A stretch of DNA of 64,000 nucleotides, taken from contig NZ_JAUDRJ010000003.1 in the NCBI RefSeq assembly GCF_030382115.1, forward strand, positions 1,147,381 to 1,211,380, given 5' to 3'. This document shows positions 18,517 through 27,632 of this stretch, piece by piece (position 1 is the first letter of the stretch; every line of letters begins with the position of its first letter). This DNA is from Nostoc sp. GT001. GTDB taxonomy: Bacteria > Cyanobacteriota > Cyanobacteriia > Cyanobacteriales > Nostocaceae. Both the position numbers and the translations under genes were made by a program. The notes under the pieces were generated by a model. That model did not search any database. It was not told the DNA's origin and worked only from the letters and a program-made list of their open reading frames with translations.

Positions 18517-20769
18517 ATGCTCAACGTATCCACTCACAATTCTCAAGAAAATCAGCAATTAATTGACAATACTGACTGGAACGTTATTGAAACGGAGTTT
18601 AACCCGACGCAGTTACATCACAAAGAAACCGTCTTTACTCTTGGTAATGGGTTGTTAGGAGTGCGGGGTACATTTGAGGAAGGGTATCCACAGGATTTTC
18701 CAGGCGTACTCATCCACGGTGTTTATGATGATGTGACAATTGCTCACACCGAACTAGTCAACTGTCCCAACTGGCTGCCATTGGTGGTAAAAGTTGCAGG
18801 CGTTCGCTTTAGTATGGACAGTGGTGAAATTCTTAACTACGAACGTCGGCTCGATCTACGCTTAGGTTTAGTTAGCCGTGATGTACGCTGGCGTAGTCCT
18901 AGTGGTCATACCCTAGATTTTCACTTCGAGCGTTTCACCAGTTTAGCAGACCAACACGTTTTGGCGATTCGCGCTCAAATTACATCGGTAGACTTTGAGG
19001 GTGAAATTACCGTTGAAGCCGGATTTGATAGCGAACCATATACCCAAGGCGTTAAACATTGGCGAACCTTAAACCAAGGTGGCATAAATCAGATTATCTG
19101 GCTCAACAGTAAAACTCTCCACTCAAATATTCAACTTGGGATGGCAGCTAAGTTAGTGGTAGATGGTGACGAGACTGCACGCGTGAACGTCGAAAATGCT
19201 TCAAGTTCTCCCACTTTGACAACCACCTTAGAGTTATATCCCGGAAAAACGGTAACTGTAGAAAAGATTGTCACCCTGTTTACTTCACGAGAGACAGAAA
19301 TCCCCATTGCTGCTGCTTTACAACGACTTGCTGATGAACCCAGATATACTACCCTATTGGCAGCTCACATTACTGCATGGGAGCAAGTGTGGCAAGACAG
19401 TGACATTATAATAGAAGGCGATCGCTTGGCTCAATTGAGCGTCCGTTACAATCTCTTCCAATTACTAGCTGTAACACCGCGTCACGATGACAGCGTGAGC
19501 ATTCCTCCCAAAACCCTCTCCGGTTTTGCCTATAGCGGACATATCTTTTGGGATACAGAAATATTCATCCTGCCTTTCCTCACCTTAACTCAACCAGCCC
19601 TAGCGCGTAACTTGCTCACCTACCGTTACCACACCTTACCAGGAGCGAGACGCAAAGCTCAAGAAGCTGGTTATCAAGGAGCGATGTATGCTTGGGAAAG
19701 TGCCACTACTGGCGATGAAGTAACTCCGCGTTGGGTTCCGGCTCCCAACGGTGAATTAATCCGCATCTGGTGCGGTGACATTGAAGTGCATATCACCGCA
19801 GATATCGCTTATGCAATTTTGCACTACTGGCAGACTACCAACGATGATGACTGGATGCGCGATTATGGCGCAGAAATTATTCTTGATACGGCTGTGTTCT
19901 GGGAAAGTCGGGTGCAGTGGAACCAAGAGCGCCACAGTTATGACATCCTAGATGTAATTGGCCCCGATGAAAATCACGATCGCGTCGATAATAATGCCTT
20001 CACCAATCTCATGGTACAGTGGCATTTGCAGTCAGCTTTGGCGCTGTGGGACTGGCTCAAACAAGCTTATCCTGAAACTTCAGCAGAACTAGTGCAAAAA
20101 CTCAACTTAACTACAGAGCGTCTGCACCATTGGGCGGAAATCCAAGAGCGTCTATTTGTGAATGAAGATGCTCAAACTGGTTTAATTGAACAATTTGAAG
20201 GATTTTTCCAGCTAGAAGACGTTAACCTTGCTGATTACGAACCGCGCAGCAAATCTCTGCAAGGTTTATTGGGAATTGAAGCCACCAGCCAAAAGCAGAT
20301 TCTCAAACAGCCAGATGTGTTGATGCTCTTGTATTTACTGCGCGATCGCTACGACTATAACACCCTCGCCACCAACTGGGACTATTACAACCAACGCACC
20401 GACCACAGTTTTGGTTCTTCATTAGGCCCAGCCATTAACGCTATCTTAGCTTGCGACCTCAATCAACCAACCGAAGCTTATACCCACTTTCTGCGATCGG
20501 CCTTGGTAGACTTAGAGGATGTGAGACTGAATGCAGCCGAAGGAATTCACGCTGCCAGTGCTGGAGGAGTATGGCAAGCGGTAGTTTTTGGGTTTGGCGG
20601 CATTCGGATGACTCAATTTGGCCCCGTTGCCTGTCCCAACCTTCCACCTAACTGGACACGTTTGAAGTTTCGTCTGCAATGGCGTAACGAGTGGTATGAC
20701 TTTGACTTACAAGCCGAAACAGAAGTCAAAGTTCCCGCCTTGGCAGATACACGCTCGAAAATTAGCTAA
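18517..20769 (+). CDS. Glycoside hydrolase family 65 disaccharide phosphorylase
   Basis: 750 residues, the usual size for GH65 inverting phosphorylases (maltose, trehalose, kojibiose or nigerose phosphorylase), which split an alpha-glucoside with phosphate to give beta-glucose 1-phosphate. The N-terminal beta-sandwich opens with VFTLGNGLLGVRGTFEEG. The (alpha/alpha)6 catalytic domain has GFAYSGHIFWDTEIFILPF, and the proposed general acid is E485 in DVIGPDENHDR. A phosphate-site motif (SLGPAINAI) is present. Which disaccharide is used cannot be told. There is no beta-phosphoglucomutase gene next to it, although the two are often linked. Cytosolic, with no signal peptide. Confidence 0.9.
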   Translation: MLNVSTHNSQENQQLIDNTDWNVIETEFNPTQLHHKETVFTLGNGLLGVRGTFEEGYPQDFPGVLIHGVYDDVTIAHTELVNCPNWLPLVVKVAGVRFSMDSGEILNYERRLDLRLGLVSRDVRWRSPSGHTLDFHFERFTSLADQHVLAIRAQITSVDFEGEITVEAGFDSEPYTQGVKHWRTLNQGGINQIIWLNSKTLHSNIQLGMAAKLVVDGDETARVNVENASSSPTLTTTLELYPGKTVTVEKIVTLFTSRETEIPIAAALQRLADEPRYTTLLAAHITAWEQVWQDSDIIIEGDRLAQLSVRYNLFQLLAVTPRHDDSVSIPPKTLSGFAYSGHIFWDTEIFILPFLTLTQPALARNLLTYRYHTLPGARRKAQEAGYQGAMYAWESATTGDEVTPRWVPAPNGELIRIWCGDIEVHITADIAYAILHYWQTTNDDDWMRDYGAEIILDTAVFWESRVQWNQERHSYDILDVIGPDENHDRVDNNAFTNLMVQWHLQSALALWDWLKQAYPETSAELVQKLNLTTERLHHWAEIQERLFVNEDAQTGLIEQFEGFFQLEDVNLADYEPRSKSLQGLLGIEATSQKQILKQPDVLMLLYLLRDRYDYNTLATNWDYYNQRTDHSFGSSLGPAINAILACDLNQPTEAYTHFLRSALVDLEDVRLNAAEGIHAASAGGVWQAVVFGFGGIRMTQFGPVACPNLPPNWTRLKFRLQWRNEWYDFDLQAETEVKVPALADTRSKIS

Positions 20770-20780
20770 GTGATTTCTTG

Positions 20781-20875
20781 CCCTCACCCTAAATCCCTCT
20801 CCCAACCTTGGGAGAGGGACTTTGAAATTAGCTCTCCTTCTCCCAAATTGGGAGAAGGGGTTGGGGGATGAGGGC
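20781..20875. repeat. Double-hairpin repeat (CCCTCTCCCA type)
   Basis: Two consecutive hairpins, CCCTCTCCCA/TGGGAGAGGG (20795-20818) and CCTTCTCCCAA/TTGGGAGAAGG (20836-20858), are enclosed by outer arms CCCTCACCC/GGGGATGAGGG. This is a known type of intergenic palindromic repeat in cyanobacteria. It lies right after the GH65 stop and may also end its transcript. Confidence 0.8.
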
Positions 20876-20934
20876 AATAAACACTGATGTTGTAAGGGAC
20901 TTGCGTGAAAATAAAGTACCAATAAACCGAGTTT

Positions 20935-20977
20935 CGACTGCGCTCAACTCTCGACATCTGAGGGTTGAGCGCAGTCG
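20935..20977. repeat. 14-bp perfect inverted repeat
   Basis: CGACTGCGCTCAAC (20935-20948) and its exact complement (20964-20977) enclose a 15-nt loop. The sequence CGACTGCGCTCAAC is a common dispersed repeat core. No T-run follows. Confidence 0.75.
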
Positions 20978-21055
20978 AAGTGTCGAAACCCTCCTGGCTG
21001 GGACACTATTAACCCGCAGATCCCTAAAGGTGAATTTTATCTAGGAGTAGATGTA

Positions 21056-21183
21056 TTAAGGGACTTCCAGAAAATAAATTATCCAATTTACTCAGATAAT
21101 ATTTTTCTTTCTCCCCCTGCCCCCTGCCCCCTGCTCCCCTGCCTAGACAGCGATGGGATATTTTTTTAGTTGGAAGTCCCTAA
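21056..21183. repeat. MITE-like element with GGGACTTCCA ends and a CCCCTGC core
   Basis: TAAGGGACTTCCA at the left and TGGAAGTCCCTAA at the right (21171-21183) form terminal inverted repeats around about 100 bp. The interior holds several CCCCCTGC-type units (21113-21143). A related single end (AAGGGACTTGCGTGAAAATAA) lies at 20894-20914. The region 20876-21288 has no gene. Confidence 0.7.
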
Positions 21184-21288
21184 CACCTAAGTATGATTCC
21201 TGACAAAAAGTTTTTGTTCAGAAGATTTAGTAGATGGGAACTCTAGCTAATAAGCTTAATTACAGTATCCCACCGAACACTGCTAATC

Positions 21289-24126
21289 ATGTCCAACTTT
21301 GCTCATTCCACATTGGGCCAATCTTCTTACCCTCGCTTAACTAGAAGCTTGAGTGCTGTTGAAAGTTGGGGCTTTGGTTTGACAGCTCATATTTCTTGGA
21401 CAGCATTGGTTCCAGCGATTCATGCTGCTCTAGGTTCCCAAGCTATTTTTGTTTGGATACCTGCGGTGATTTTTGGAATGCTGCTTAATTATCAGGTAAA
21501 ACGCTTAGGTATACATTTCATCAATGTAGCTGGAGGAACACCTAACTATGCTACCAAGCTACTGCAAAATTACCCAGGACTAGCTCGTTATGCAGCAATT
21601 GGATATCTCCTCAATTGGGTTTCCTACCTCTCAGTTAATACAATCGTACTCAGAGACTTAATTAAAGTAAATTTGGAGCCGCTGGGTATTGCCTGTCCAG
21701 AGATATTTCTAGATATTAGCTTTACACTCTTACCTTTTATCGTGGCGTTTAGTGGGACTCGCGCCCTGAGTATTTTACATTTGTTTTTTGTCATTCCAGC
21801 CTTTGGATTGCTAATGACCTTCTGTGTGCAAGGTCTTGGCTGGTTAACATTTTCTCCCGTTAGTCCTGGGTTTTTTCCTAGCAGTTGGTCATCTTTGAGC
21901 TTCGTGGATTGGGCAAAGTGGTTCTTTTTTGTCACTTATGCAACCTACAGCTGTGAAACAGCTTCTTCCTTTGTTGCCGATAGCCGCAACCCAACTCAAA
22001 CGCTGCGCTTTCTAGACATTGCCGCTTGGATGATGCCACCCATCTTTTTGGGGGGTTCTTGGGTAGTAATGCGATTAGCAACAAATCCCAATCTTAAAGA
22101 CAATGCTTTTCTGAATCTTGTGGCTGCTTCCCAGCCCTTTTGGGGAAGATTCGCTGGTATCAGTATTTCTTTTTTGCTAGTAGCAGCTTGTCTACTCGGT
22201 TCGGCAACGGTGGTTTCTAATTGCCCGCGAATTTTGTATCAACTGGCTTTAGATAACCATATTTCGCCAGTATTTTCCGTTGTCTCCCGTCGGGGTGTGT
22301 TTGTCCCAGCATTGACATTGACACTGGTATTGTGCTTAATCTATCTGATTTGGGGAGATGTGGCGCGAATCGTCGCTGTTGGTAACATCGGTTGGTTTGT
22401 CTCATTTATGTTACTGCATCTGGGGCTTTGGTTGCGGCGCGATCGCCCGGAAGTTTTGTTCCCCCGCATATCTCTAGCTATTCTGCTGTTAGAAGTTGTA
22501 GTGCTGTTGGTAGGCGGATTTGCCTGGGGTTGGCTTAACTTGCTAATTGGGTTATTATCTCCCATTGCTGTCATGGGCATAGATGCAGTGATTCGCGGTG
22601 TAGACTTCCCTGCATTCCATCCTAGTTGGTGGATGCGACGATATCGTACCCGCCCTGTAGTCATTATCAAAGATTCAGTAATTCTTCAAGTGAGCATCCT
22701 GATTTTTTTACTGTGCAGCGCCGTGGGAGTTGGCTGGTTATTTGGCGTCAAACTTAATAATGTGGCAACTGCGGGCGGTGAGAATATATTTGTGGTGCTA
22801 CTGATGAGCGTGGCATTTGTAGGAGTAGCGATCGCTTGTTGGACAAGTTTACCGCAAGTGGTAGCGATCGCAGAAGCCAGAGAAGCTGCCGAACACTTGT
22901 TTACTGTTGCCCAGGATGGGATTTTAGTCGTAGATAATCAAGGCATTATCCGGCAAGCTAACCCAGCCACCGAATCGTTTTTTGGTGTTAACCCATCTGA
23001 GTTGCGGGGAAATCACCTTAACAAATGGCTACCTGCATTAGTCTCCTATCCAGAGCAGTGGACAAAGCGTAGCGAACAAATTTTAATCGGCAATGGGAAA
23101 AACAGAACTCTGGAAGTTTCCATCTCAGATAGACCCCATCAGGATTTTCAGGAATATGTCGTCATTCTCCACGACATTACCCAGCGCAAACAAGCAGAGC
23201 AGATATTGCGATATTCAGAAGCACAATTGCGTCAAGAAGCAAAGCAGCTAGTATCTCAATTGGTGCATAGTGAAAAAATGTCGAGTTTGGGGCAGTTAGT
23301 AGCAGGTGTAGCGCACGAAATCAACAACCCAATCAATTTTATTTCTGGCAATGTCGGCTATGCCAATCAATATATCCAAGACTTGTTGAGACTGTTGCAA
23401 CTATACCAGCAAAACTATCCTAATCCAGTAACGGAAATTCAAAAACAAACAGAAGCAATCGACTTAGATTTTCTGATTGCAGACTTGCCCAACTTGCTAA
23501 CTTCTATGAAAGTTGGTGCGGAACGAATCACAGAAATTGTCTTATCTCTGCGAAACTTTTCCCGCTTAGATGATACAGAGATGAAAGCTGTGAATATCCA
23601 TGAGGGTATAGATAATACATTAATGATTTTGGAACATCGCCTCAAACCTAAATCTTCTACCAATCTAGCAATTGAGGTGATTAAAGAATATGGCGACCTG
23701 CCATTAGTAGAATGTTATGCTGGACAACTGAATCAAGTATTTATGAATCTTTTAGCAAATGCGATCGATGCTTTAGAAGAGGCAGTAGAAAATGGGCTTG
23801 CCGTGAGCGAAGCCGAACGGGAGTGGGAAGTAGGGGAAAAAGCGCTTTCTACTCCCCAGATACACATTCAGACTCAACTCACGAGCGAAAATCAGGTAGT
23901 TATTCGTATTGGCGACAATGGGATAGGCATTCCAGAAAAGGTACAAAAACAATTATTTGAACCATTTTTTACGACTAAACCAGTTAATAAAGGTACTGGG
24001 TTAGGTTTATCTATTAGTCATCAGATTATCACCCAAAAACATCAGGGAAAATTAGAATGTATTTCTGCTCTTGGAAAGGGGACAGAATTTGTAATTGTAA
24101 TTCCGTTAAATCAACAACCTATCTAA
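21289..24126 (+). CDS. Amino-acid-permease-like transporter fused to PAS and histidine kinase
   Basis: 945 residues. The N-terminal half (about 1-530) is a polytopic membrane region with 12 or 13 helices and the layout of APC-superfamily amino acid/polyamine permeases, including an early segment SLSAVESWGFGLTAHISWTA and an ETASSFVADSRNP loop like the permease E-x-ADE region. It is joined to a PAS domain (540-650, ending VVILHDITQRKQAEQ), a HisKA segment with H676 in AGVAHEINNPINFI, and a HATPase domain with NLLANAIDALEE, GDNGIGIP and GTGLGLSIS. Transporter-kinase fusions are known for the SLC5 family (CbrA); an APC version would likewise sense or import a nutrient and signal its level. The phosphotransfer partner is not adjacent. 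Residues about 840-850 carry a repeat-like insertion. Confidence 0.85.
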   Translation: MSNFAHSTLGQSSYPRLTRSLSAVESWGFGLTAHISWTALVPAIHAALGSQAIFVWIPAVIFGMLLNYQVKRLGIHFINVAGGTPNYATKLLQNYPGLARYAAIGYLLNWVSYLSVNTIVLRDLIKVNLEPLGIACPEIFLDISFTLLPFIVAFSGTRALSILHLFFVIPAFGLLMTFCVQGLGWLTFSPVSPGFFPSSWSSLSFVDWAKWFFFVTYATYSCETASSFVADSRNPTQTLRFLDIAAWMMPPIFLGGSWVVMRLATNPNLKDNAFLNLVAASQPFWGRFAGISISFLLVAACLLGSATVVSNCPRILYQLALDNHISPVFSVVSRRGVFVPALTLTLVLCLIYLIWGDVARIVAVGNIGWFVSFMLLHLGLWLRRDRPEVLFPRISLAILLLEVVVLLVGGFAWGWLNLLIGLLSPIAVMGIDAVIRGVDFPAFHPSWWMRRYRTRPVVIIKDSVILQVSILIFLLCSAVGVGWLFGVKLNNVATAGGENIFVVLLMSVAFVGVAIACWTSLPQVVAIAEAREAAEHLFTVAQDGILVVDNQGIIRQANPATESFFGVNPSELRGNHLNKWLPALVSYPEQWTKRSEQILIGNGKNRTLEVSISDRPHQDFQEYVVILHDITQRKQAEQILRYSEAQLRQEAKQLVSQLVHSEKMSSLGQLVAGVAHEINNPINFISGNVGYANQYIQDLLRLLQLYQQNYPNPVTEIQKQTEAIDLDFLIADLPNLLTSMKVGAERITEIVLSLRNFSRLDDTEMKAVNIHEGIDNTLMILEHRLKPKSSTNLAIEVIKEYGDLPLVECYAGQLNQVFMNLLANAIDALEEAVENGLAVSEAEREWEVGEKALSTPQIHIQTQLTSENQVVIRIGDNGIGIPEKVQKQLFEPFFTTKPVNKGTGLGLSISHQIITQKHQGKLECISALGKGTEFVIVIPLNQQPI

Positions 24127-24278
24127 TTGTCAATATTATTTGACGTGGTTAAATTTTCACCCTTGACGTTGCTAGAATGTTAGGCTGAGATTTTCTGGCT
24201 AAACCACCTGTATAGGCTGTTACCTAGAAAAAGTCTGGCTATTACTCCGATTTTGGTAGTGAGAAAAAGGATTTGGTC

Positions 24279-27200
24279 ATGGCAAGAGATAGAGCTTATT
24301 GGGAAGCAGAGCAGCGTATTGAACAGGCACGGCAAGAGGGAGCAATAGAACTTGATCTCAGCAACATGAAACTGACGGCACTGCCAGAGGCGATCGCATC
24401 CCTGAACCAGTTGCAACAGCTTGACCTCTCCGGTAACGAACTGATGGAAGTGCCAGAGGCGATCGCATCCCTGACTCAGTTGCAAAATCTTGACCTCTCC
24501 GACAACCAATTGACGACACTGCCAGAAGCGATCGCATCCCTGACTCAATTGCAAACGCTTGACCTCTTCTACAACCAATTGACCCAACTGCCAGAGGTGA
24601 TCGCATCCCTGACTCAGTTGCAATCCCTTAACCTCTCCAGTAACCAACTGACTGAACTGCCAGAGGCAATCGCATTCCTGGCTCAGTTGCAATCCCTTAA
24701 CCTCAACAACAACGAATTGACGACACTGCCAGAAGCGATCGCATCCCTGACTCAGTTGCAACAGCTTGACCTCCGCAATAACCAACTGACCAAACTGCCA
24801 GAAGCGATCGCATCCCTGACTCACTTGCAACGGCTTTCCCTCTCCAGTAACCAACTGACCAAACTGCCAGAGGAGATCGCATTCCTAACTCAGTTGCAAC
24901 AGCTTTCTCTCTCCTACAACAAACTGACCCAACTGCCAGAAGCAATCGCATCCCTGACTCAGTTGCAACAGCTTGACCTCCGCAATAACCAACTGACCAA
25001 ACTGCCAGAAGCGATCGCATCCCTGATTCAGTTGCAATCCCTTAACCTCTTATATAACCAACTGACCCAACTGCCAAAAGCGATCGCATCCCTGACTCAG
25101 TTGCAACAGCTTGACCTCCGTAACAACCAATTGACCCAACTGCCAGAAGCGATCGCATCCCTAACTCAGTTGCAACGGCTTTACCTCGAAAACAACCCTA
25201 TTAACCCTGACCTTGCAGCCGCTTATAAACAAGGCACAGAAAGTGTTTTGCAATACCTGCGGGCAAAGGCAGAAGAACAGATAACTCTGAATGAAGCCAA
25301 ACTGATCCTAGTTGGCGAGGGTGAGGTGGGCAAGAGTTGTCTGTTGGGTGCATTGCGGGGAGATGAATGGGTGGATGGTCGCCCCACGACTCACGGGATT
25401 GAAATTAAATCTGTAATCGTCACCGATCCCAATAGTGGCACAGAGATATCACTCAATGGTTGGGATTTTGGCGGTCAAAGGGTTTATCGACCGACGCACC
25501 AGTTGTTTTTCAGTGCGCCAGCCGTGTATCTGGTGATCTGGAAGCCACGGGAAGGGCCCCAGCAGGGCTTTGTCAAAGAGTGGATTACGCTGATCAAAAA
25601 TCGAGAACCAGATGCGAAGGTGTTAGTAGTTGCAACCCACGGCGGCCCCGGACAGCGACAACCAGACATTGACAAACAAGAAATTCTCGCTCAATTCGGC
25701 AAAGATACGGTAATCGATTTCTTCCATATAGACAGCAAACCCAACCAGGATACGACGCATTGCACTGGGATTGCAGAATTAAAAGATACTATTGCTCGTG
25801 TCGCTGCATCTCTTCCCGAAATGGGGCGTTCCGTTCCAGCAAAGTGGCAACGGGTGCGGGAAACCTTACAGACAAGTGACAAAGCCTATCTCCCCTACAA
25901 TGATGTCATTGCCATCTGCGCTAAAGAGGGAATCGATGATAAGCAAGCAGAACTGTTCCTTCGCATCTCCCATATATTAGGGCATTTCATCCATTACCAT
26001 TACGACCCAACACTACGCGATATCGTCATCCTCAAACCCGACTGGTTGGCAAAAGCGATCAGCTTCGTGCTAGATGATGAAACGACACGCAAACGCAACG
26101 GTTTGGTGGAATTTGAGCATCTCAGTCAGTTGTGGAGCCATCCGCCATTTGCAGGCGAAGAAGGCTACCCCTCAAAGTTGCATCCAATCTTTCTGCGGCT
26201 GATGGAACGCTTTGATCTATCCTACAAAGTGGTTTTCGATCCGTCAGAACCTAGCAATACCAGCCTCATTGCTCAACTCGTTCCCGACACACGCCCGGAG
26301 CGATTACCCAATTGGGAAGAACAACCGGAAGCGGGAGACAGACAACAGGTGCAAATCTGCCGCATTGTGGATAGTCGTGGACAGTTTGCAGTTGCAGAAG
26401 GATTATTTTACCAGTTGATTGTCCGGTTGCACAAATACTCACTGGGGCGGGCTAATTACGAAAACAGCATCCACTGGCAACGGGGCTTAATGCTTGACAA
26501 CGATTACAACGGTCGGGCATTGCTGGAATATGTTGGCACTGATGTAAAAATTACAGTACGGGCAGCTTATCCCGAAAGGTTTCTGTCCTATCTTACAGAA
26601 GAGATTAAATGGCTAGTCGAGAATTTCTGGGAAGGATTGCGTTGTAATGTGATGGTTCCCTGCATTGCACCTTGCAGCATGAATGCCCCTGGAAACGGAC
26701 TGTTTGAGGTACAAAAACTAATTGAAAGCAAAAAGAAAAATCGCCATGAATTCCCGTGTCCCATTTCCGGGTGTGGCGAATGGCAAAACATCGATCAATT
26801 GCTGAATAATGCGCCAACTGCTCAACCCCCATCCCAAGAAATTGGCATTGAGCAGTTCCGATACATTGTGAAAGACGAGTTAAACGTCATCCGCAAAGAT
26901 TTGGTTATGTACGATCGCCTAGATCAAGCACGTTTTCAGGTATTATCTCAAGAGCAACGTACCATTTTAAGCCAGGTCGATCAGCAGTTTGCAGAACTAA
27001 TGCAGATGCTCACCGATGAAGCAAAAGACGGCCCGCGCCTGTTTAGCTTTAAGCCTATCGATCCGAAATTTTTCGATCGCCCCAAATGGATTAGTGCGAA
27101 GTTTCAACTCACCCTCTGGTGCGAACACGCACGTCAACCACTTCCAGCCTTAAATCCCAATGAGCAGAAAAAGGGAGTCTATGAATTAGACTTGCCGCGT

Positions 27201-27572
27201 GAGTGGTTCACTAAGGCAGTCCCCTATCTCAGAATTTTGACTGGAACTTTGAGCTTAGTCTTACCTGTGGCAGGTTCGGCAACTAAATTTATACTGGATG
27301 ATACCACCTACAAAGCCATTGAAGAACAACTCGATTTGGGACAGAAAAGCATCGAGTCTACTTTAAAGGGAAGTGATATGGCTTTGGCTGGAAAGTCTAA
27401 GAGCGATGCCTCATTCTTGGAAGGCGATGCAATCCGCGCTCAAGGCTCGATTTTGCGAGAATTACACGCCTTATTGAAAGAAAAAGATCCTAGTTTTGGT
27501 GGTCTAGTGCGGGTGCAAAACAAACGCCGTGAATTTCTGTGGGTTCATCCTCAATTTGTAGATGAATATTAA
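24279..27572 (+). CDS. Roco protein: LRR-Roc GTPase-COR
   Basis: 1,097 residues from ATG 24279, which follows a GAGAAAAAGG ribosome site; the open frame allows a TTG two codons earlier. The N terminus carries twelve 23-residue leucine-rich repeats (about 28-305; pattern LTxLPEAIASLTQLQxLDLx). The Roc GTPase domain has P-loop GEGEVGKS (346-353), switch II DFGGQ (D396 onward) and a T-H-G-G motif where Ras-like proteins have NKxD. The COR dimerisation region follows (about 515-780), then about 300 residues without a recognised domain. There is no kinase domain, unlike LRRK2. Bacterial Roco proteins cycle between GTP-linked monomer and dimer; the cellular role here is unknown. Confidence 0.92.
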   Translation: MARDRAYWEAEQRIEQARQEGAIELDLSNMKLTALPEAIASLNQLQQLDLSGNELMEVPEAIASLTQLQNLDLSDNQLTTLPEAIASLTQLQTLDLFYNQLTQLPEVIASLTQLQSLNLSSNQLTELPEAIAFLAQLQSLNLNNNELTTLPEAIASLTQLQQLDLRNNQLTKLPEAIASLTHLQRLSLSSNQLTKLPEEIAFLTQLQQLSLSYNKLTQLPEAIASLTQLQQLDLRNNQLTKLPEAIASLIQLQSLNLLYNQLTQLPKAIASLTQLQQLDLRNNQLTQLPEAIASLTQLQRLYLENNPINPDLAAAYKQGTESVLQYLRAKAEEQITLNEAKLILVGEGEVGKSCLLGALRGDEWVDGRPTTHGIEIKSVIVTDPNSGTEISLNGWDFGGQRVYRPTHQLFFSAPAVYLVIWKPREGPQQGFVKEWITLIKNREPDAKVLVVATHGGPGQRQPDIDKQEILAQFGKDTVIDFFHIDSKPNQDTTHCTGIAELKDTIARVAASLPEMGRSVPAKWQRVRETLQTSDKAYLPYNDVIAICAKEGIDDKQAELFLRISHILGHFIHYHYDPTLRDIVILKPDWLAKAISFVLDDETTRKRNGLVEFEHLSQLWSHPPFAGEEGYPSKLHPIFLRLMERFDLSYKVVFDPSEPSNTSLIAQLVPDTRPERLPNWEEQPEAGDRQQVQICRIVDSRGQFAVAEGLFYQLIVRLHKYSLGRANYENSIHWQRGLMLDNDYNGRALLEYVGTDVKITVRAAYPERFLSYLTEEIKWLVENFWEGLRCNVMVPCIAPCSMNAPGNGLFEVQKLIESKKKNRHEFPCPISGCGEWQNIDQLLNNAPTAQPPSQEIGIEQFRYIVKDELNVIRKDLVMYDRLDQARFQVLSQEQRTILSQVDQQFAELMQMLTDEAKDGPRLFSFKPIDPKFFDRPKWISAKFQLTLWCEHARQPLPALNPNEQKKGVYELDLPREWFTKAVPYLRILTGTLSLVLPVAGSATKFILDDTTYKAIEEQLDLGQKSIESTLKGSDMALAGKSKSDASFLEGDAIRAQGSILRELHALLKEKDPSFGGLVRVQNKRREFLWVHPQFVDEY
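24373..25200. repeat. 69-bp coding repeats of the LRR region
   Basis: Twelve tandem 69-bp units encode the leucine-rich repeats. Eight contain an exact HIP1 octamer (GCGATCGC) at the same place, within the codons for PEAIA; the other four differ by one base. The high similarity at DNA level gives long open frames on the other strand, which are not genes. Confidence 0.9.
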
Positions 27573-27632
27573 TTGACAACAGATATTTAGAGCTATTTCC
27601 TAATTTTTTATGATTATACAGGAAACAGAGTA

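Noticed and set aside
24180..25020. Long minus-strand open frames with repeated Leu/Gln/Ser-rich units
   Set aside because: They mirror the LRR coding repeats on the other strand and have no start signal or family match.
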